Part shown: one piece after another, positions 1-9,254 of the stretch | How the letters are laid out: each line of letters opens with the position of its first letter | Position numbering within the stretch: position 1 is the first letter of the stretch | Source: CAZDBA01 sp965224765 | GTDB lineage: Bacteria; Planctomycetota; Planctomycetia; Pirellulales; Pirellulaceae | Reading direction: 5' to 3' | Length of the DNA: 64,000 nt | NCBI GenBank assembly: GCA_965224765.1 | Contig: CBDDAC010000012.1 | Span: 62,001 to 126,000 of the forward strand | Program-made: the position numbers and the translations under genes | The notes under the pieces: model-generated | Told to the model about the DNA's origin: nothing | Databases searched by the model: none | What the model saw: only the letters and a program-made list of their open reading frames with translations

Positions 1-890
1 CAGTAGTTCGGTCCGTTTTGGATTTCAACGTCAATTCCCGATCCGCCATTCAGTCGGTCCAACCCGTTCCCACCGTACAGAATGTCATTTCCTGACATTC
101 CAAACAGGCGATCGTTGTCGAAACCGCCAGCGAGCCGATCAGCACCGCTTCCTCCATTCAGGAAGTCATCGCCATCGCCGCCTTCGAGGCAGTCGTCTCC
201 AGAGGATCCAAAAACACGATCATTCCCTGAATGGGCTTTCACCACATCGTTACCGGAACCGGCATACACTCTGTCATCACCACCGTTGCCCTCAACATAG
301 TCATTTCCAGCTCCAGCGTAGATTAGGTCGTCGCCAGCTTCGAAACGCTCGTCTTCGTTGAAGTTCTCACCCTCTTGGACATCTCTACGTAATAAAGTGT
401 AGAACATTTCGTCGCCGTAAATCAGGTCGTTTCCCGCATTGCCAAAAATCAAATCACTACCAGCGTTGCCGAATAAAAAATCACGTTGACTTCCACCAAC
501 CAGAATGTCATCACCGGATTCGCCGAAAAAATCGGCCGTTCCTGTTGACGCGAAAAGATAGTCATCTCCCATTCCACCACTTGCTTGGGCAGGCAGGTTC
601 GAATTGTTGAAAAAATAATCGTTGCCTTGATAACCATAAAACTGAATACGCAACACATCCATTCCAGCAAAACGAAAGACTTTTCGGTTTAGCTTGACGA
701 TCACCTGATTCCTGGCGCCTTTTCTAACCGTCGCGCGGTCGTTTCCACTAGTGCCTTCGATCCTTACGGTTCCAGAGGCAAGTGTGACGCTTTGCCCATA
801 GCATTGGGTCGATAGCAAAACCATTGCGGCAGCGACGAGTAAAATCGGTTTGGCGCAACCCGGAATTGAATGAAGAAACTTGGTACTCAT
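1..890 (-). CDS. RTX-like calcium-binding repeat protein, secreted (3' end beyond the window)
   Basis: The reading frame is open from an ATG at 890 to the left edge, so the C-terminus is missing. The ATG has GGGAG 7 bases upstream. The first ~33 residues form a signal peptide (hydrophobic ILLVAAAMVLLS, then a small-residue cleavage area before QSV). From about residue 100 onward the protein is built of GNDxLxG-type nonapeptides (for example GNAGNDLIYGDE, GSGNDVVKAHSGNDRVFG), the signature of RTX beta-roll calcium-binding repeats, broken by a short acidic insert (about residues 165-185). RTX proteins bind calcium outside the cell and fold after export. No enzymatic domain is visible in the part present, so it may be an adhesin or surface protein. 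It is divergent from prpD across a 335-bp gap. Confidence 0.85.
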   Translation of the reverse strand, partial: MSTKFLHSIPGCAKPILLVAAAMVLLSTQCYGQSVTLASGTVRIEGTSGNDRATVRKGARNQVIVKLNRKVFRFAGMDVLRIQFYGYQGNDYFFNNSNLPAQASGGMGDDYLFASTGTADFFGESGDDILVGGSQRDFLFGNAGSDLIFGNAGNDLIYGDEMFYTLLRRDVQEGENFNEDERFEAGDDLIYAGAGNDYVEGNGGDDRVYAGSGNDVVKAHSGNDRVFGSSGDDCLEGGDGDDFLNGGSGADRLAGGFDNDRLFGMSGNDILYGGNGLDRLNGGSGIDVEIQNGPNY

Positions 891-1225
891 GTTGATACTC
901 CCAGAAGTGAATGAATTTGACATTGCGAATCAGGTAGATCTGACAATCGACGCCTCCAATCGATTGCCCCACCCTCTGCTCATCCTGTATTGAGGACTAT
1001 CCACAAGCAACCCTTAACACAGCCCGAAAAATCAAATTGTGAATTTAACAATCCATGGGGAAGGTGCCTGCAATTTATCTTCCCCGATAAGTTTGATAGA
1101 TTACCAATCTGCCAGCCGGAAATAGGTCGACGACTCAAACGAAAACCCTTGTCCATTCGGCATGAAATCGGGGCGAATCAGCTCCATTTGGCCATAAACC
1201 AACCACACAAAATCCTGGAGCACTG
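891..1225. other. Divergent intergenic region between RTX-like gene and prpD
   Basis: This 335-bp gap separates two divergently transcribed genes and should hold both promoters. I see ribosome binding sites next to each gene (GGGAG for the left gene, GGAG 6 bases before prpD) but no convincing operator, riboswitch or small gene. Confidence 0.5.
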
Positions 1226-2650
1226 ATGGATTCCCTCTTTGTAGACATCGCTGACTACGTTCATTCTCATGAAATTAATAGTGAACTTGCCTTTTCGACG
1301 GCAAAACACTGCCTGATGGACAGTCTGGGCTGTGGATTTCTCGCACTTGGATATCCGCAATGTCGAAAGATGTTGGGCCCAATCGTGCCCGGCGCGACAC
1401 TGAGTGGGGGAGCTCGAGTCCCTGGCACCGATTTGGAACTTGATCCTGTCAAAGCGGCCTTTGATATCGGAGCAATCGTTCGCTGGCTTGACTTCAACGA
1501 CACCTGGTTAGCAGCTGAATGGGGCCATCCATCTGACAATCTAGGGGCGATTCTCGCCGTTGCCGACTACCAAACTCGCGTCAAAGGCAAATCGGTTTCG
1601 ATGCGTGATGTTTTGACCGCAATGATCAAGGCTCACGAGATCCAAGGCATCCTGGCGTTGGAAAATTCGTTCAATCGTGTTGGACTTGACCATGTGCTGC
1701 TTGTACGCGTCGCCAGTACTGCCGTTGCTGCAGAGATGCTCGGTTGCACACGAGAGCAAACTATCAACGCGATTTCCCATGCATTCATCGACGGAGGAGC
1801 CTTGCGAACCTATCGACACGCTCCCAATACCGGATCTCGCAAGAGTTGGGCTGCAGGCGACGCGACCAGCCGTGCAGTGCGACTTGCTCTGATCTCCTTA
1901 ACCGGAGAGATGGGCTATGCGACGGCGATGACCGCTCCGAACTGGGGCTTCCATGACGTGTTATTCAAAGGAAAAACGGTCAACCTGGCTCGGCCGTTGG
2001 ATTGTTATGTAATGGAAAACATTCTGTTCAAGATTTCATTCCCTGCAGAGTTCCACGCTCAAACAGCCGTCGAATGTGCGATTCAACTCCACCCTCAAGT
2101 CGCCGACAAATTGGACGAGATCGAAAGAGTTGAGCTACACACCCAAGAACCTGGCGTACGAATCATTGATAAATCAGGCCCGTTGAATAATTTCGCTGAC
2201 CGCGATCATTGCCTCCAATACATGGCGGCGATTGGTATGATCTTCGGTAAACTCACTGCAGATCATTACACGGACGACATTGCCCAAGATCCTCGAATCG
2301 ACTCACTCCGCGCCAAAATGACCGTGAGCGAGAATGAGAGTTACACGGTGGACTACTACGACCTGGAAAAACGGGCGATTCCAAACCAAATCCAAGTCTT
2401 CTTGAAAGACGGTACGGAGATGGAGCCAGTAGAAGTTCATTATCCGATCGGTCACCGTTTGCGACGCGAAGAAGGCATTCCCGCTCTGAAAGAGAAATTT
2501 GCCAACGCGATTGCTGGAGTTTTTGATCAGGCGCAATGTGATGCAATCCATGGATTCTTCAATTCGGCAGATTTTGATTCCGGCAAACTCGAGGACTTTA
2601 TGGGACTATTCACAAAAGAATCTGCGGACTCAGAAACTCAAATTGCCTAA
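1226..2650 (+). CDS. prpD: MmgE/PrpD family protein, probable 2-methylcitrate dehydratase
   Basis: The 474-residue product has the length and organisation of PrpD: an N-terminal helical domain with the LDFNDTW and EWGHPSDN segments (about residues 89-105) and a C-terminal alpha/beta domain from about residue 275. PrpD dehydrates 2-methylcitrate to 2-methyl-cis-aconitate in the methylcitrate cycle, which oxidises propionyl-CoA to pyruvate and succinate. The assignment as PrpD, not another MmgE-family member, is supported by prpC and prpB being in the same window, although 39 kb away and on the other strand. The ATG is preceded by GGAG at a 6-base spacing. It stands alone, not in an operon. The protein is cytoplasmic, with no signal peptide. 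Confidence 0.88.
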   Translation: MDSLFVDIADYVHSHEINSELAFSTAKHCLMDSLGCGFLALGYPQCRKMLGPIVPGATLSGGARVPGTDLELDPVKAAFDIGAIVRWLDFNDTWLAAEWGHPSDNLGAILAVADYQTRVKGKSVSMRDVLTAMIKAHEIQGILALENSFNRVGLDHVLLVRVASTAVAAEMLGCTREQTINAISHAFIDGGALRTYRHAPNTGSRKSWAAGDATSRAVRLALISLTGEMGYATAMTAPNWGFHDVLFKGKTVNLARPLDCYVMENILFKISFPAEFHAQTAVECAIQLHPQVADKLDEIERVELHTQEPGVRIIDKSGPLNNFADRDHCLQYMAAIGMIFGKLTADHYTDDIAQDPRIDSLRAKMTVSENESYTVDYYDLEKRAIPNQIQVFLKDGTEMEPVEVHYPIGHRLRREEGIPALKEKFANAIAGVFDQAQCDAIHGFFNSADFDSGKLEDFMGLFTKESADSETQIA

Positions 2651-3305
2651 GCCGCGTTTGTTTTAGGAATTCGTATTTGCCAAACGGCTATGCACCACCA
2701 GTGAAATTCCTCAAAAATCCTGATACCCCCACCGTGGGTTCGACGTGATCAAGAAAAACTTCGCAGCCACTCAACGCTTGAAAGGTTTGGAAAAATCTAC
2801 AAAAGGTCGTCTTGGATTCCTAAACCGCTCGTGGCAACGTCACGCCCCGGCTGGAACTTCATAACAACACGAATGAACTGTACAACCTGACTACAAAAAC
2901 AGCTTTTTTGATGCAAAGTTTTGTTCGGCGTAAAAAACGGTTTGATCGGATTATGTTAGTTAACGTTTTCAGTTTGGCTGACCCGAAAACCTTCTCGAAA
3001 ATGTACAGCTTTATGCAACGGCTAATCGAGTTGATTTCCGATACTTCATTCTGTTGTCCTTCAACACTGTTTCAATTGAGTTAGCTCCGAATTGAAGATA
3101 ACAACTCGTTGTCATCTTAAGTACAGAGTTAACCTCACACAGCGTTAAGCTTTGTGAACGGAACGAAAACGTAATCGAGACTCCGTTTTCTCTACTGATT
3201 TGGAAACAAAAAAGTAGTATTGGAAGCGGAAGTCTGAAACTGAAAACTAAAAGTTGCTCAACCGGCTTTTGGTCGGTGGAGCGTAATCAAAGGGAACTAC
3301 CGCAC
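2651..3305. other. 655-bp intergenic region without a recognisable gene
   Basis: No credible reading frame is visible on either strand. The stretch is AT-rich, with poly-A/T runs toward its right half, and probably holds the promoter of the small gene that begins at 3306. I recognise no RNA gene in it. Confidence 0.4.
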
Positions 3306-3602
3306 ATGCGGACAGACTCTATTGAGCTCAGCAATTTACAACAACTTAGACAATTTGTATCTCACACGTTATGTCATCAGAATGATATAGAGGAAGGAAT
3401 TTTCCAGGTCACCGAGAGAGTTCTCACTAAATGCGGAGAGATTTGTGGCATACTTTTTTGTTTGCACGGTCCACGCAGCGTAAAACTAACGGCCGTTTGG
3501 GAAACCATTAATAACTCAATTTTATTCTATGGCAGTTCGGGCGAGAAATTCCAAAAAACGGTGCTCACCGAAGCACCAGCTCTGCTGAAAGATGCAGTTT
3601 AA
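3306..3602 (+). CDS. Small hypothetical protein upstream of csrA
   Basis: This 98-residue product is not recognised. I chose the ATG at 3306 because AGGGA sits 10 bases upstream; an in-frame GTG at 3276 would add ten residues without such a site. The protein is predicted soluble, with no signal peptide or membrane segment. It has four cysteines, at least three of them clustered near the middle (KCGEICGILFC). It reads in the same direction as csrA, 197 bp upstream, with a strong hairpin between them. A regulatory link to CsrA is possible from position only. It could also be an independent small gene. Confidence 0.55.
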   Translation: MRTDSIELSNLQQLRQFVSHTLCHQNDIEEGIFQVTERVLTKCGEICGILFCLHGPRSVKLTAVWETINNSILFYGSSGEKFQKTVLTEAPALLKDAV

Positions 3603-3614
3603 ATAATCGATAGC

Positions 3615-3645
3615 CGCGAGGTTGAACTCCAAGTACAACCTCGCG
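3615..3645 (+). terminator. Perfect 10-bp stem-loop after the small gene
   Basis: CGCGAGGTTG and CAACCTCGCG pair perfectly around an 11-base loop, 12 bases after the stop of the upstream gene. No U-run follows, so it may be a weak or factor-assisted terminator, an mRNA stabiliser or a processing site ahead of csrA. Confidence 0.45.
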
Positions 3646-3799
3646 ATAACCATACCCCAACTAACTCTTTTGAAAGTAAGTGCAGGCCCCAAAAACTCGA
3701 CCTGGAAAAAAATTACCAACAGCCAAGTGTCGTGATTTCGGTTAAACTCACCCCTATTCAATCAAGAAACGTTGGGCAATTCGTAGAGGAGAAATACGG

Positions 3800-3994
3800 A
3801 TGCTCGTTCTTTCCAGGAAGGAAAGCGAAAAGATAATGCTGGGAGAGGATATCACTCTCACAGTAGTGCGAGTATCAGGTGATCGGGTTCGAATAGGAAT
3901 TGAGGCACCCCGCGACATGGTAATCCTTCGCAGGGAACTTGAGGAACATGAGACCCCGGTAGTGAAAAAGGCCAAGGACAAGGCTGCTGCGTAG
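3800..3994 (+). CDS. csrA: Carbon storage regulator CsrA
   Basis: The 64-residue protein begins MLVLSRKESEKI and contains the RVRIGIEAPRD segment, the hallmark of the CsrA/RsmA family. CsrA is a homodimeric RNA-binding protein that binds GGA motifs near ribosome binding sites and represses or stabilises target mRNAs, for example those of glycogen, motility and biofilm functions. The start is clear: AGGAGA lies 7 bases before the ATG. The C-terminal KKAKDKAAA tail is the usual variable end. A strong terminator follows about 95 bp downstream, so csrA ends its transcription unit. Confidence 0.97.
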   Translation: MLVLSRKESEKIMLGEDITLTVVRVSGDRVRIGIEAPRDMVILRRELEEHETPVVKKAKDKAAA

Positions 3995-4087
3995 CGACAT
4001 TGCTGCACGCACACATTATCCAGGCGAATCCAACCTGAAACTTAATCTTAGACTCCACTGCAGTCAAAAATACAATCTGAATTCATG

Positions 4088-4122
4088 AAAAAAGCAGCCC
4101 CTTTGTTTCGGGCTGCTTTTTT
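4088..4122. terminator. Rho-independent terminator downstream of csrA
   Basis: AGCAGCCC (4093-4100) pairs with GGGCTGCT (4110-4117) around a 9-base loop. An A-run precedes it and a T-run follows it, so it can act in both directions. It ends csrA transcription. Confidence 0.93.
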
Positions 4123-4204
4123 CGTTGACCTCGCAAGAATTCCGAACGGGCCACACCGCGATAGGTATCCGAATAGAAAATCGCGATGTTGGTTAGTCAG
4201 TGGC

Positions 4205-4342
4205 TGCCATGACCAGTTTTAGTGGGTGCCATGACCAGTTTTAGTGGGTGCCATGACCAGTTTTAGTGGGTGCCATGACCAGTTTTAGTGGGTGCCATGA
4301 CCAGTTTTAGTGGGTGCCATGACCAGTTTTAGTGGGTGCCAT
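4205..4342. repeat. Six tandem 22-bp repeats
   Basis: The unit GTGCCATGACCAGTTTTAGTGG is repeated six times with a constant 22-bp period (the GACCAG core starts at 4211, 4233, 4255, 4277, 4299 and 4321). The first copy has one variant base. There are no spacers, so this is a minisatellite and not a CRISPR array. It lies downstream of the 3' end of pntB and shares GTGCCATG with the dispersed hairpin repeat next to it. Confidence 0.9.
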
Positions 4343-4391
4343 GCTTCACGCTTGCGTGAGCATGCTTGCGCAAGCGCAAGGCATGGCACCC
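4334..4391. repeat. Dispersed palindromic repeat (REP-like)
   Basis: GGGTGCCATGC (4334-4344) and GCATGGCACCC (4381-4391) are inverted ends around internal short palindromes (CACGCTTGCGTG type, CTTGCGCAAG). The left half matches the start of the 225-bp tandem units at 16261, 16486 and 16711, so this is a dispersed family. Confidence 0.8.
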
Positions 4392-4414
4392 TTTGGTTCA
4401 GGATGGTTGAACCA

Positions 4415-5875
4415 CTAGCTGCGTAGAGATTGCAAAATCGAATCGACGCTGGCCTTGGCATCGCCAAACAACATTGCACTATTTTCGTTGTAAAACAATG
4501 GATTGTCGACGCCCGAGTAACCCGTTCCCATACTGCGCTTCATCACAACAACATGCTGCGATTTCCAACACTCTAGAACGGGCATTCCGTAAATAGGACT
4601 GGAAGGATCGTCCAAGGCACCAGGATTTACAATATCGTTGGCACCAATCACGACGACTGTTCCCGTGCTGGAAAAGTCCTCATTGATCTCTTCCATCTCC
4701 ATCACAATGTCATAAGGGACTTTTGCTTCAGCCAGTAACACATTCATGTGCCCGGGTAGTCTCCCGGCAACAGGATGAATCGCAAATCGAGTACGAATCC
4801 CTTTTTCTTTAAGTAGTGCGACAATCTCGCGAATTGGATGCTGTGCCTGTGCCACCGCCATTCCATATCCCGGGATGATAATGATTTCATCTGATTCCAA
4901 CATCCACAGTGCCGTCTCATCGGCAGATGTCGTATTGTATTCCTTAGGAGTTCCATCCCCTGCAGCAACTGTAGGTGCGCCGCCGTCAGATCCGAATCCG
5001 CCAAGAATTACGCTAAGGAATGACCGGTTCATTGCCGCACACATGATGTAGGAAAGAATCGCACCGCTGCTACCAACAAGTGCACCGGTGATGATCAGCA
5101 AGTCGTTGGGAATCATAAATCCAATCGCCGCTGCAGCCCAACCGCTATAGCTATTGAGCATTGACACAACGACTGGCATGTCCGCACCACCAATGGCCAT
5201 TACCAAATGGGCACCAATCGCAAACGCAATCAATGTCATCAAAACCAAGGGCAGCATCCCACCCCCAATCGTCGTTGTATTCAGATACCACCAGCCCAAC
5301 AACACACAGATCACCAACATTCCAAGGTTCAACCAGTGGCGAGCGGGAAGTGTTAGCGGCTTGGATTTGATTCTTCCATCAAGTTTCCCCCAAGCGACAA
5401 TTGAACCGGTAAAGGTCAACGCTCCGATAAAGATTCCGATGTAGATCTCGATATCGTGGATCATGTTCATGCTCTTGAACACATCGCTCTGATGGCCCTC
5501 AATTTGAGGGAGCAGTTGATTGCTCAACCCAACCAACACAGCAGCCAATCCAACAAAGCTGTGCAAGATAGCCACCAACTGTGGCATCTGTGTCATCTCA
5601 ACCTTTTTGGCGAGAAAAATCCCAATTCCACTGCCGATCAACAGTGCAATAACCAGCAAGATAATTCCACCGGTCTGGATCGCGTGAGACGTATCACCGT
5701 GAACGACTCCGATTTTTCCGCTAAACAACGTCGCGATAATCGCGATCGTCATTCCGATAATTCCCAGCCAATTTCCACGGCGGGCGGTTTCATGCTGGGC
5801 AAGTCCACCCAGACTGAAAATAAAACAAACGCCCGCTATGAGCCAAGCAACGAAGGGGATACTGATACCCGTCAT
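4415..5875 (-). CDS. pntB: NAD(P) transhydrogenase subunit beta
   Basis: The 486-residue product has the full PntB layout. About nine hydrophobic helices (residues 1-265) form the proton-conducting membrane part (domain II). A C-terminal NADP(H)-binding domain III follows, with IIIIPGYGMAVAQAQHPI and the GANDIVNPGA loop. Proton-translocating transhydrogenase uses the proton gradient to reduce NADP+ with NADH, supplying NADPH for biosynthesis and redox defence. It lies 2 bp downstream of pntA on the same strand, so the pair is one operon and probably translationally coupled. Its length matches E. coli PntB closely. Confidence 0.96.
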   Translation of the reverse strand: MTGISIPFVAWLIAGVCFIFSLGGLAQHETARRGNWLGIIGMTIAIIATLFSGKIGVVHGDTSHAIQTGGIILLVIALLIGSGIGIFLAKKVEMTQMPQLVAILHSFVGLAAVLVGLSNQLLPQIEGHQSDVFKSMNMIHDIEIYIGIFIGALTFTGSIVAWGKLDGRIKSKPLTLPARHWLNLGMLVICVLLGWWYLNTTTIGGGMLPLVLMTLIAFAIGAHLVMAIGGADMPVVVSMLNSYSGWAAAAIGFMIPNDLLIITGALVGSSGAILSYIMCAAMNRSFLSVILGGFGSDGGAPTVAAGDGTPKEYNTTSADETALWMLESDEIIIIPGYGMAVAQAQHPIREIVALLKEKGIRTRFAIHPVAGRLPGHMNVLLAEAKVPYDIVMEMEEINEDFSSTGTVVVIGANDIVNPGALDDPSSPIYGMPVLECWKSQHVVVMKRSMGTGYSGVDNPLFYNENSAMLFGDAKASVDSILQSLRS

Positions 5876-5877
5876 GG

Positions 5878-7437
5878 TTAGTCTCCCCTCCTAAACATCG
5901 CCAGCATTCGCTGAGTCACAAAAAATCCGCCCGCCACATTGATCATCGCGATCAAAACAGCAAAGGCAGCGAGTAAAGTCGAAGGCGAGTACGCAGGATA
6001 AATGAACTGCAACATGCCTCCAATAATAATGATTCCACTAATGGCGTTGGTCACACTCATCAAGGGTGTATGCAGAGCAGGATTCACACTCCAAATCAAC
6101 TGCCAGCCTACAAAACATGCCAAGATAAACACCGTAAAATGCTGGACAAAATCTGGTGGAGCGTACGCACCAATCAGACCCAAAAACCCAAGCATTGCAC
6201 CGCCGACCACACCCGTGACAAGGACCTTTTTCCCACCCGAAGTGGTGTCTGCATTTTCGCCAGCCGCAACTGGCGAAACCGCCGGTTTGGCTGCGGGCTT
6301 GGGCGAAGGATCCTCAATTCTGGGAGGCGGCCACATCAGTTTCCCGTCGTGTGTCACTAATGAACCACGAACCACGACATCGTCCAAATCGATTTTCATT
6401 TGTCCTGATTTGTCGTCTGTCATGTCCGACAACAAATTGGCAACGTTGTTTGAGTAGAGGATCGAAGATTGCTTCGGCAGCCGACTGGGTAGATCGGTAT
6501 AGCCCAATATGGTTACACCGTGTTTAACACATTTCTGCCCCGGCTCCGTCAATTCACAGTTCCCACCGTTTTGCGCAGCCAAATCGACAATGACACTGCC
6601 TGGTTTCATACTTTGCACCATGGCAGCGGTGATCAATTTCGGCGCGGGCTTATTGGGGATCAATGCCGTTGTCACGATGATGTCAACATCTTTGGCTTGC
6701 TCGGCAAACAAAGCCATCTCAGCTTCTATGAACTCTTTGCTCATGGTTTTGGCGTAACCGCCACCGCCATCACCGTCTTCCTCGAACTCCAGTTCCAGAA
6801 ACTCAGCGCCCATACTTTTGACTTGGTCTTTTACACTGGGGCGCGTATCAAAGGCTCGAACAATCGCGCCCAATGAACCCGCCGTTCCAACCGCCGACAA
6901 TCCAGCCACTCCCGCTCCGATGACCAATACCTTCGCTGGAGGAACCTTGCCCGCTGCAGTAATCTGTCCAGTGAAAAAACTGCCGAACTCGTTGGCTGAT
7001 TCGATGATCGCTCGATAACCGGCGATGTTGGCCATACTCGACAAAGCATCCAACTTCTGGGCTCGCGAAATACGTGGCACACAATCCATCGCCAGCGTCG
7101 TAATATTCTTTGCCCGAAGCTTTTCTGTAAGCGACTCGTTTTTGGCCGGCCAGACGAACGAGATCAAGCGGGTGCCCTCCTGCATCATTCCGATTTCAGC
7201 ATCGGTCGGAGGTTCAATTTTTGCAATAATGTCAGACTGTTCGTAAATCTCCTTGATGGAGGAAACAATCGTCGCACCCGCAGATTCAAAATGCTCGTCA
7301 GTAAGACTTGCATTCTGGCCACAGCCCGACTGTACTTTAACTTCGTAACCTAATTTGACCAGTTTTTTGACTGATCCTGGCGACGCGGCAACTCGGCACT
7401 CTCCAGCACCTTGTTCGGTCGGAACTCCAATAATCAT
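5878..7437 (-). CDS. pntA: NAD(P) transhydrogenase subunit alpha
   Basis: From the ATG at 7437 the product is 519 residues, close to the 510 of E. coli PntA. It starts MIIGVPTEQGAGECRVAASP, the usual start of the NAD(H)-binding domain I. The Rossmann fingerprint VLVIGAGVAGLSAVGTAGSLGA lies at about 170-190 and RAFDTRP follows. Four hydrophobic helices at the C-terminus (from about 425) are the alpha share of the membrane domain, so alpha is unsplit here. The frame stays open upstream to a GTG at 7641 (ATG at 7593), adding up to 68 residues with a hydrophobic stretch. I see no ribosome binding site at any of these starts, so the longer form cannot be excluded. It is cotranscribed with pntB. 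Confidence 0.93.
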   Translation of the reverse strand: MIIGVPTEQGAGECRVAASPGSVKKLVKLGYEVKVQSGCGQNASLTDEHFESAGATIVSSIKEIYEQSDIIAKIEPPTDAEIGMMQEGTRLISFVWPAKNESLTEKLRAKNITTLAMDCVPRISRAQKLDALSSMANIAGYRAIIESANEFGSFFTGQITAAGKVPPAKVLVIGAGVAGLSAVGTAGSLGAIVRAFDTRPSVKDQVKSMGAEFLELEFEEDGDGGGGYAKTMSKEFIEAEMALFAEQAKDVDIIVTTALIPNKPAPKLITAAMVQSMKPGSVIVDLAAQNGGNCELTEPGQKCVKHGVTILGYTDLPSRLPKQSSILYSNNVANLLSDMTDDKSGQMKIDLDDVVVRGSLVTHDGKLMWPPPRIEDPSPKPAAKPAVSPVAAGENADTTSGGKKVLVTGVVGGAMLGFLGLIGAYAPPDFVQHFTVFILACFVGWQLIWSVNPALHTPLMSVTNAISGIIIIGGMLQFIYPAYSPSTLLAAFAVLIAMINVAGGFFVTQRMLAMFRRGD

Positions 7438-7703
7438 GGCAGCAACAACGGGATGAATTTGGCAACAACCGCGAGGCCAATGCGCCTCAAGGTCGCGTAA
7501 TCTGAAAACGATGATCGTAGTTGCGACTGCCGCGATCAACAAGATGGTATCCAAAGAAAATGACGCCGATTGGAACCTCCAAGGGTCAGCCATGAATTTA
7601 ACGTTTGATTTCAAACGGTTCTGCGCATGCCCTAAATGCACCGTCGGCGTGCCTGGGCGATTTCACCGAAAACTTCGGTGTTGCCGAGACCGAAGCGATG
7701 CAA

Positions 7704-9254
7704 CTATTTTCCGAGTAAGCTTGAATCGATCATCAACACCTTCGCCTGTCCCCGCCCCGCAACGGACAAAACACCAATTACCTTGCCATCAAGATTCGAC
7801 AACAACGGGGTGCCATGCCACAGATCTTTGTCTTCCGTAAACGTCAGAAGTTTTCCATCATCCCCAACGTTTCCCGCATCAATTGGGCAGTGGACGAATA
7901 CTGAATTTGCCGATCCCGGCATCGAACCCCGCACGGCGATGAAACTTTCACCGTTCTCGGGAGCGCGAAAATCCTTGGGGGCGGCGAGCCAGTTGGAACA
8001 GAACTCCTTGGGGACCTTAATCTCCACCAAAGATTGAATCGCCAACTCTGAATCAGGCTCAATCGCAACCACTAACTCACTCGAGTTGATCGGACCGATC
8101 GTCAAAGAACCTTCTTTATACTTTTTTGGCACCGCATATACATCGCCCGGCACGATAATCGAAGTTTCTCCATCGTCGTTGACGATCGGAACACCACTGA
8201 TCGTTCGCGCTTTCTGACCACCAAGAATTCTCGACGAATTGATCCACTGCATCCTAAGTGGAATGGCTCCGCGCAGTTCAATATTGGTGGCGCGAACATT
8301 ATTGGCTGCTTCGAACCATTCCAGTTCAGGTTTGCCAAACAACGAAAAAACATGACCTGATTGAACGGGCTTGCCGCCATTTCGAATCGTCAATAGCGAT
8401 ACCCCACCTCGGGCAATCGTCTCAAGCGATTCGGTATTCAAAACAAGTCCCTGCCCGAACTTGAAATCCAAATTAACTCCGCTTGTCGCCCAAACCACGG
8501 TATTGGTGGTCAACAATTGTCTGTACTCGTGATAAATCCTTGCGCGAGCATCGACGTAGCGAGAATCCGATGACAAACCAACCGTCAATATCCTGCCAAT
8601 CTCGACACCACGGAAAGTGACCGGGGACCCAGCACTAATACTGTGTCGCTTTTCACCGCGAAAGATTAGCTCGATGCCATCGGCGGCCAAGGCCTCGGGA
8701 GGTGAATCTTCCAACCCTCGAAAAATCCGCTGGAACGCCCCACCCTCTTCTCCTGGTATCAAGCCCACGTACTTGTGGCCAACGGCGGTTTCCAACCCCG
8801 AAATTCCGCTGATACTTAGTTGAGGACGGACAATCCAAAATCGAGTCCCCTCACGCGCAAGCGGTTGCGCAAATGGCTTCAAGTGAATGGTCACGTCAAC
8901 AGCATCAAGTTTTGGATTCAGGATCACCTTTTCGACATGCCCAACGTCAATTCCACGAAAACGAACTGCATCTTCTGCTTTGAGCCCATGCCCCTCTGGA
9001 AAATGGACCACAATCTCGATTCCTCTTGAGGGCAATGACCACCACACCAGCCCGATTGCCAGAACCATGCAGGCCAGGGTAAGCAACCAGAACGTTGATC
9101 CCTGGAACAATTGCGAGAGAGAAAGCCGTGAACCAACAAGTGCTGTCGGAAAATCGTTGCCTTCAGCCCCAATATCTGCGTCGAGTGGTGAAATAAATTT
9201 CGCCGCGTCATGAGACGTATCACCCGTGTTATCGCTATCAGGCTTGTTCATCAA
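7704..9254 (-). CDS. pqiB: PqiB/MCE-family protein
   Basis: The 516-residue protein has a cytoplasmic N-terminus, one membrane helix (about 54-72, FWLLTLACMVLAIGLVWWSL) and at least two MCE (MlaD) domains. The first begins GIEIVVHFPEGHGLKAEDAV, with RFRGIDVGHVEKV; the second has GSPVTFRGVEIGRILTV. MCE proteins form hexameric rings or tubes that carry lipids between inner and outer membranes; PqiB works with the membrane protein PqiA. The last ~140 residues are not MCE-like and end with a segment (HGTPLLSNLDGKVIGVLSV) that resembles the C-terminal part of trypsin-fold proteins. Its start overlaps the end of pqiA by 17 bp, so translation is probably coupled. Confidence 0.85.
   Translation of the reverse strand: MMNKPDSDNTGDTSHDAAKFISPLDADIGAEGNDFPTALVGSRLSLSQLFQGSTFWLLTLACMVLAIGLVWWSLPSRGIEIVVHFPEGHGLKAEDAVRFRGIDVGHVEKVILNPKLDAVDVTIHLKPFAQPLAREGTRFWIVRPQLSISGISGLETAVGHKYVGLIPGEEGGAFQRIFRGLEDSPPEALAADGIELIFRGEKRHSISAGSPVTFRGVEIGRILTVGLSSDSRYVDARARIYHEYRQLLTTNTVVWATSGVNLDFKFGQGLVLNTESLETIARGGVSLLTIRNGGKPVQSGHVFSLFGKPELEWFEAANNVRATNIELRGAIPLRMQWINSSRILGGQKARTISGVPIVNDDGETSIIVPGDVYAVPKKYKEGSLTIGPINSSELVVAIEPDSELAIQSLVEIKVPKEFCSNWLAAPKDFRAPENGESFIAVRGSMPGSANSVFVHCPIDAGNVGDDGKLLTFTEDKDLWHGTPLLSNLDGKVIGVLSVAGRGQAKVLMIDSSLLGK

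Noticed and set aside
4205..4342. Possible CRISPR array at the 22-bp repeats
   Set aside because: The repeats are directly joined with no spacers and no cas genes are near. It is a minisatellite.
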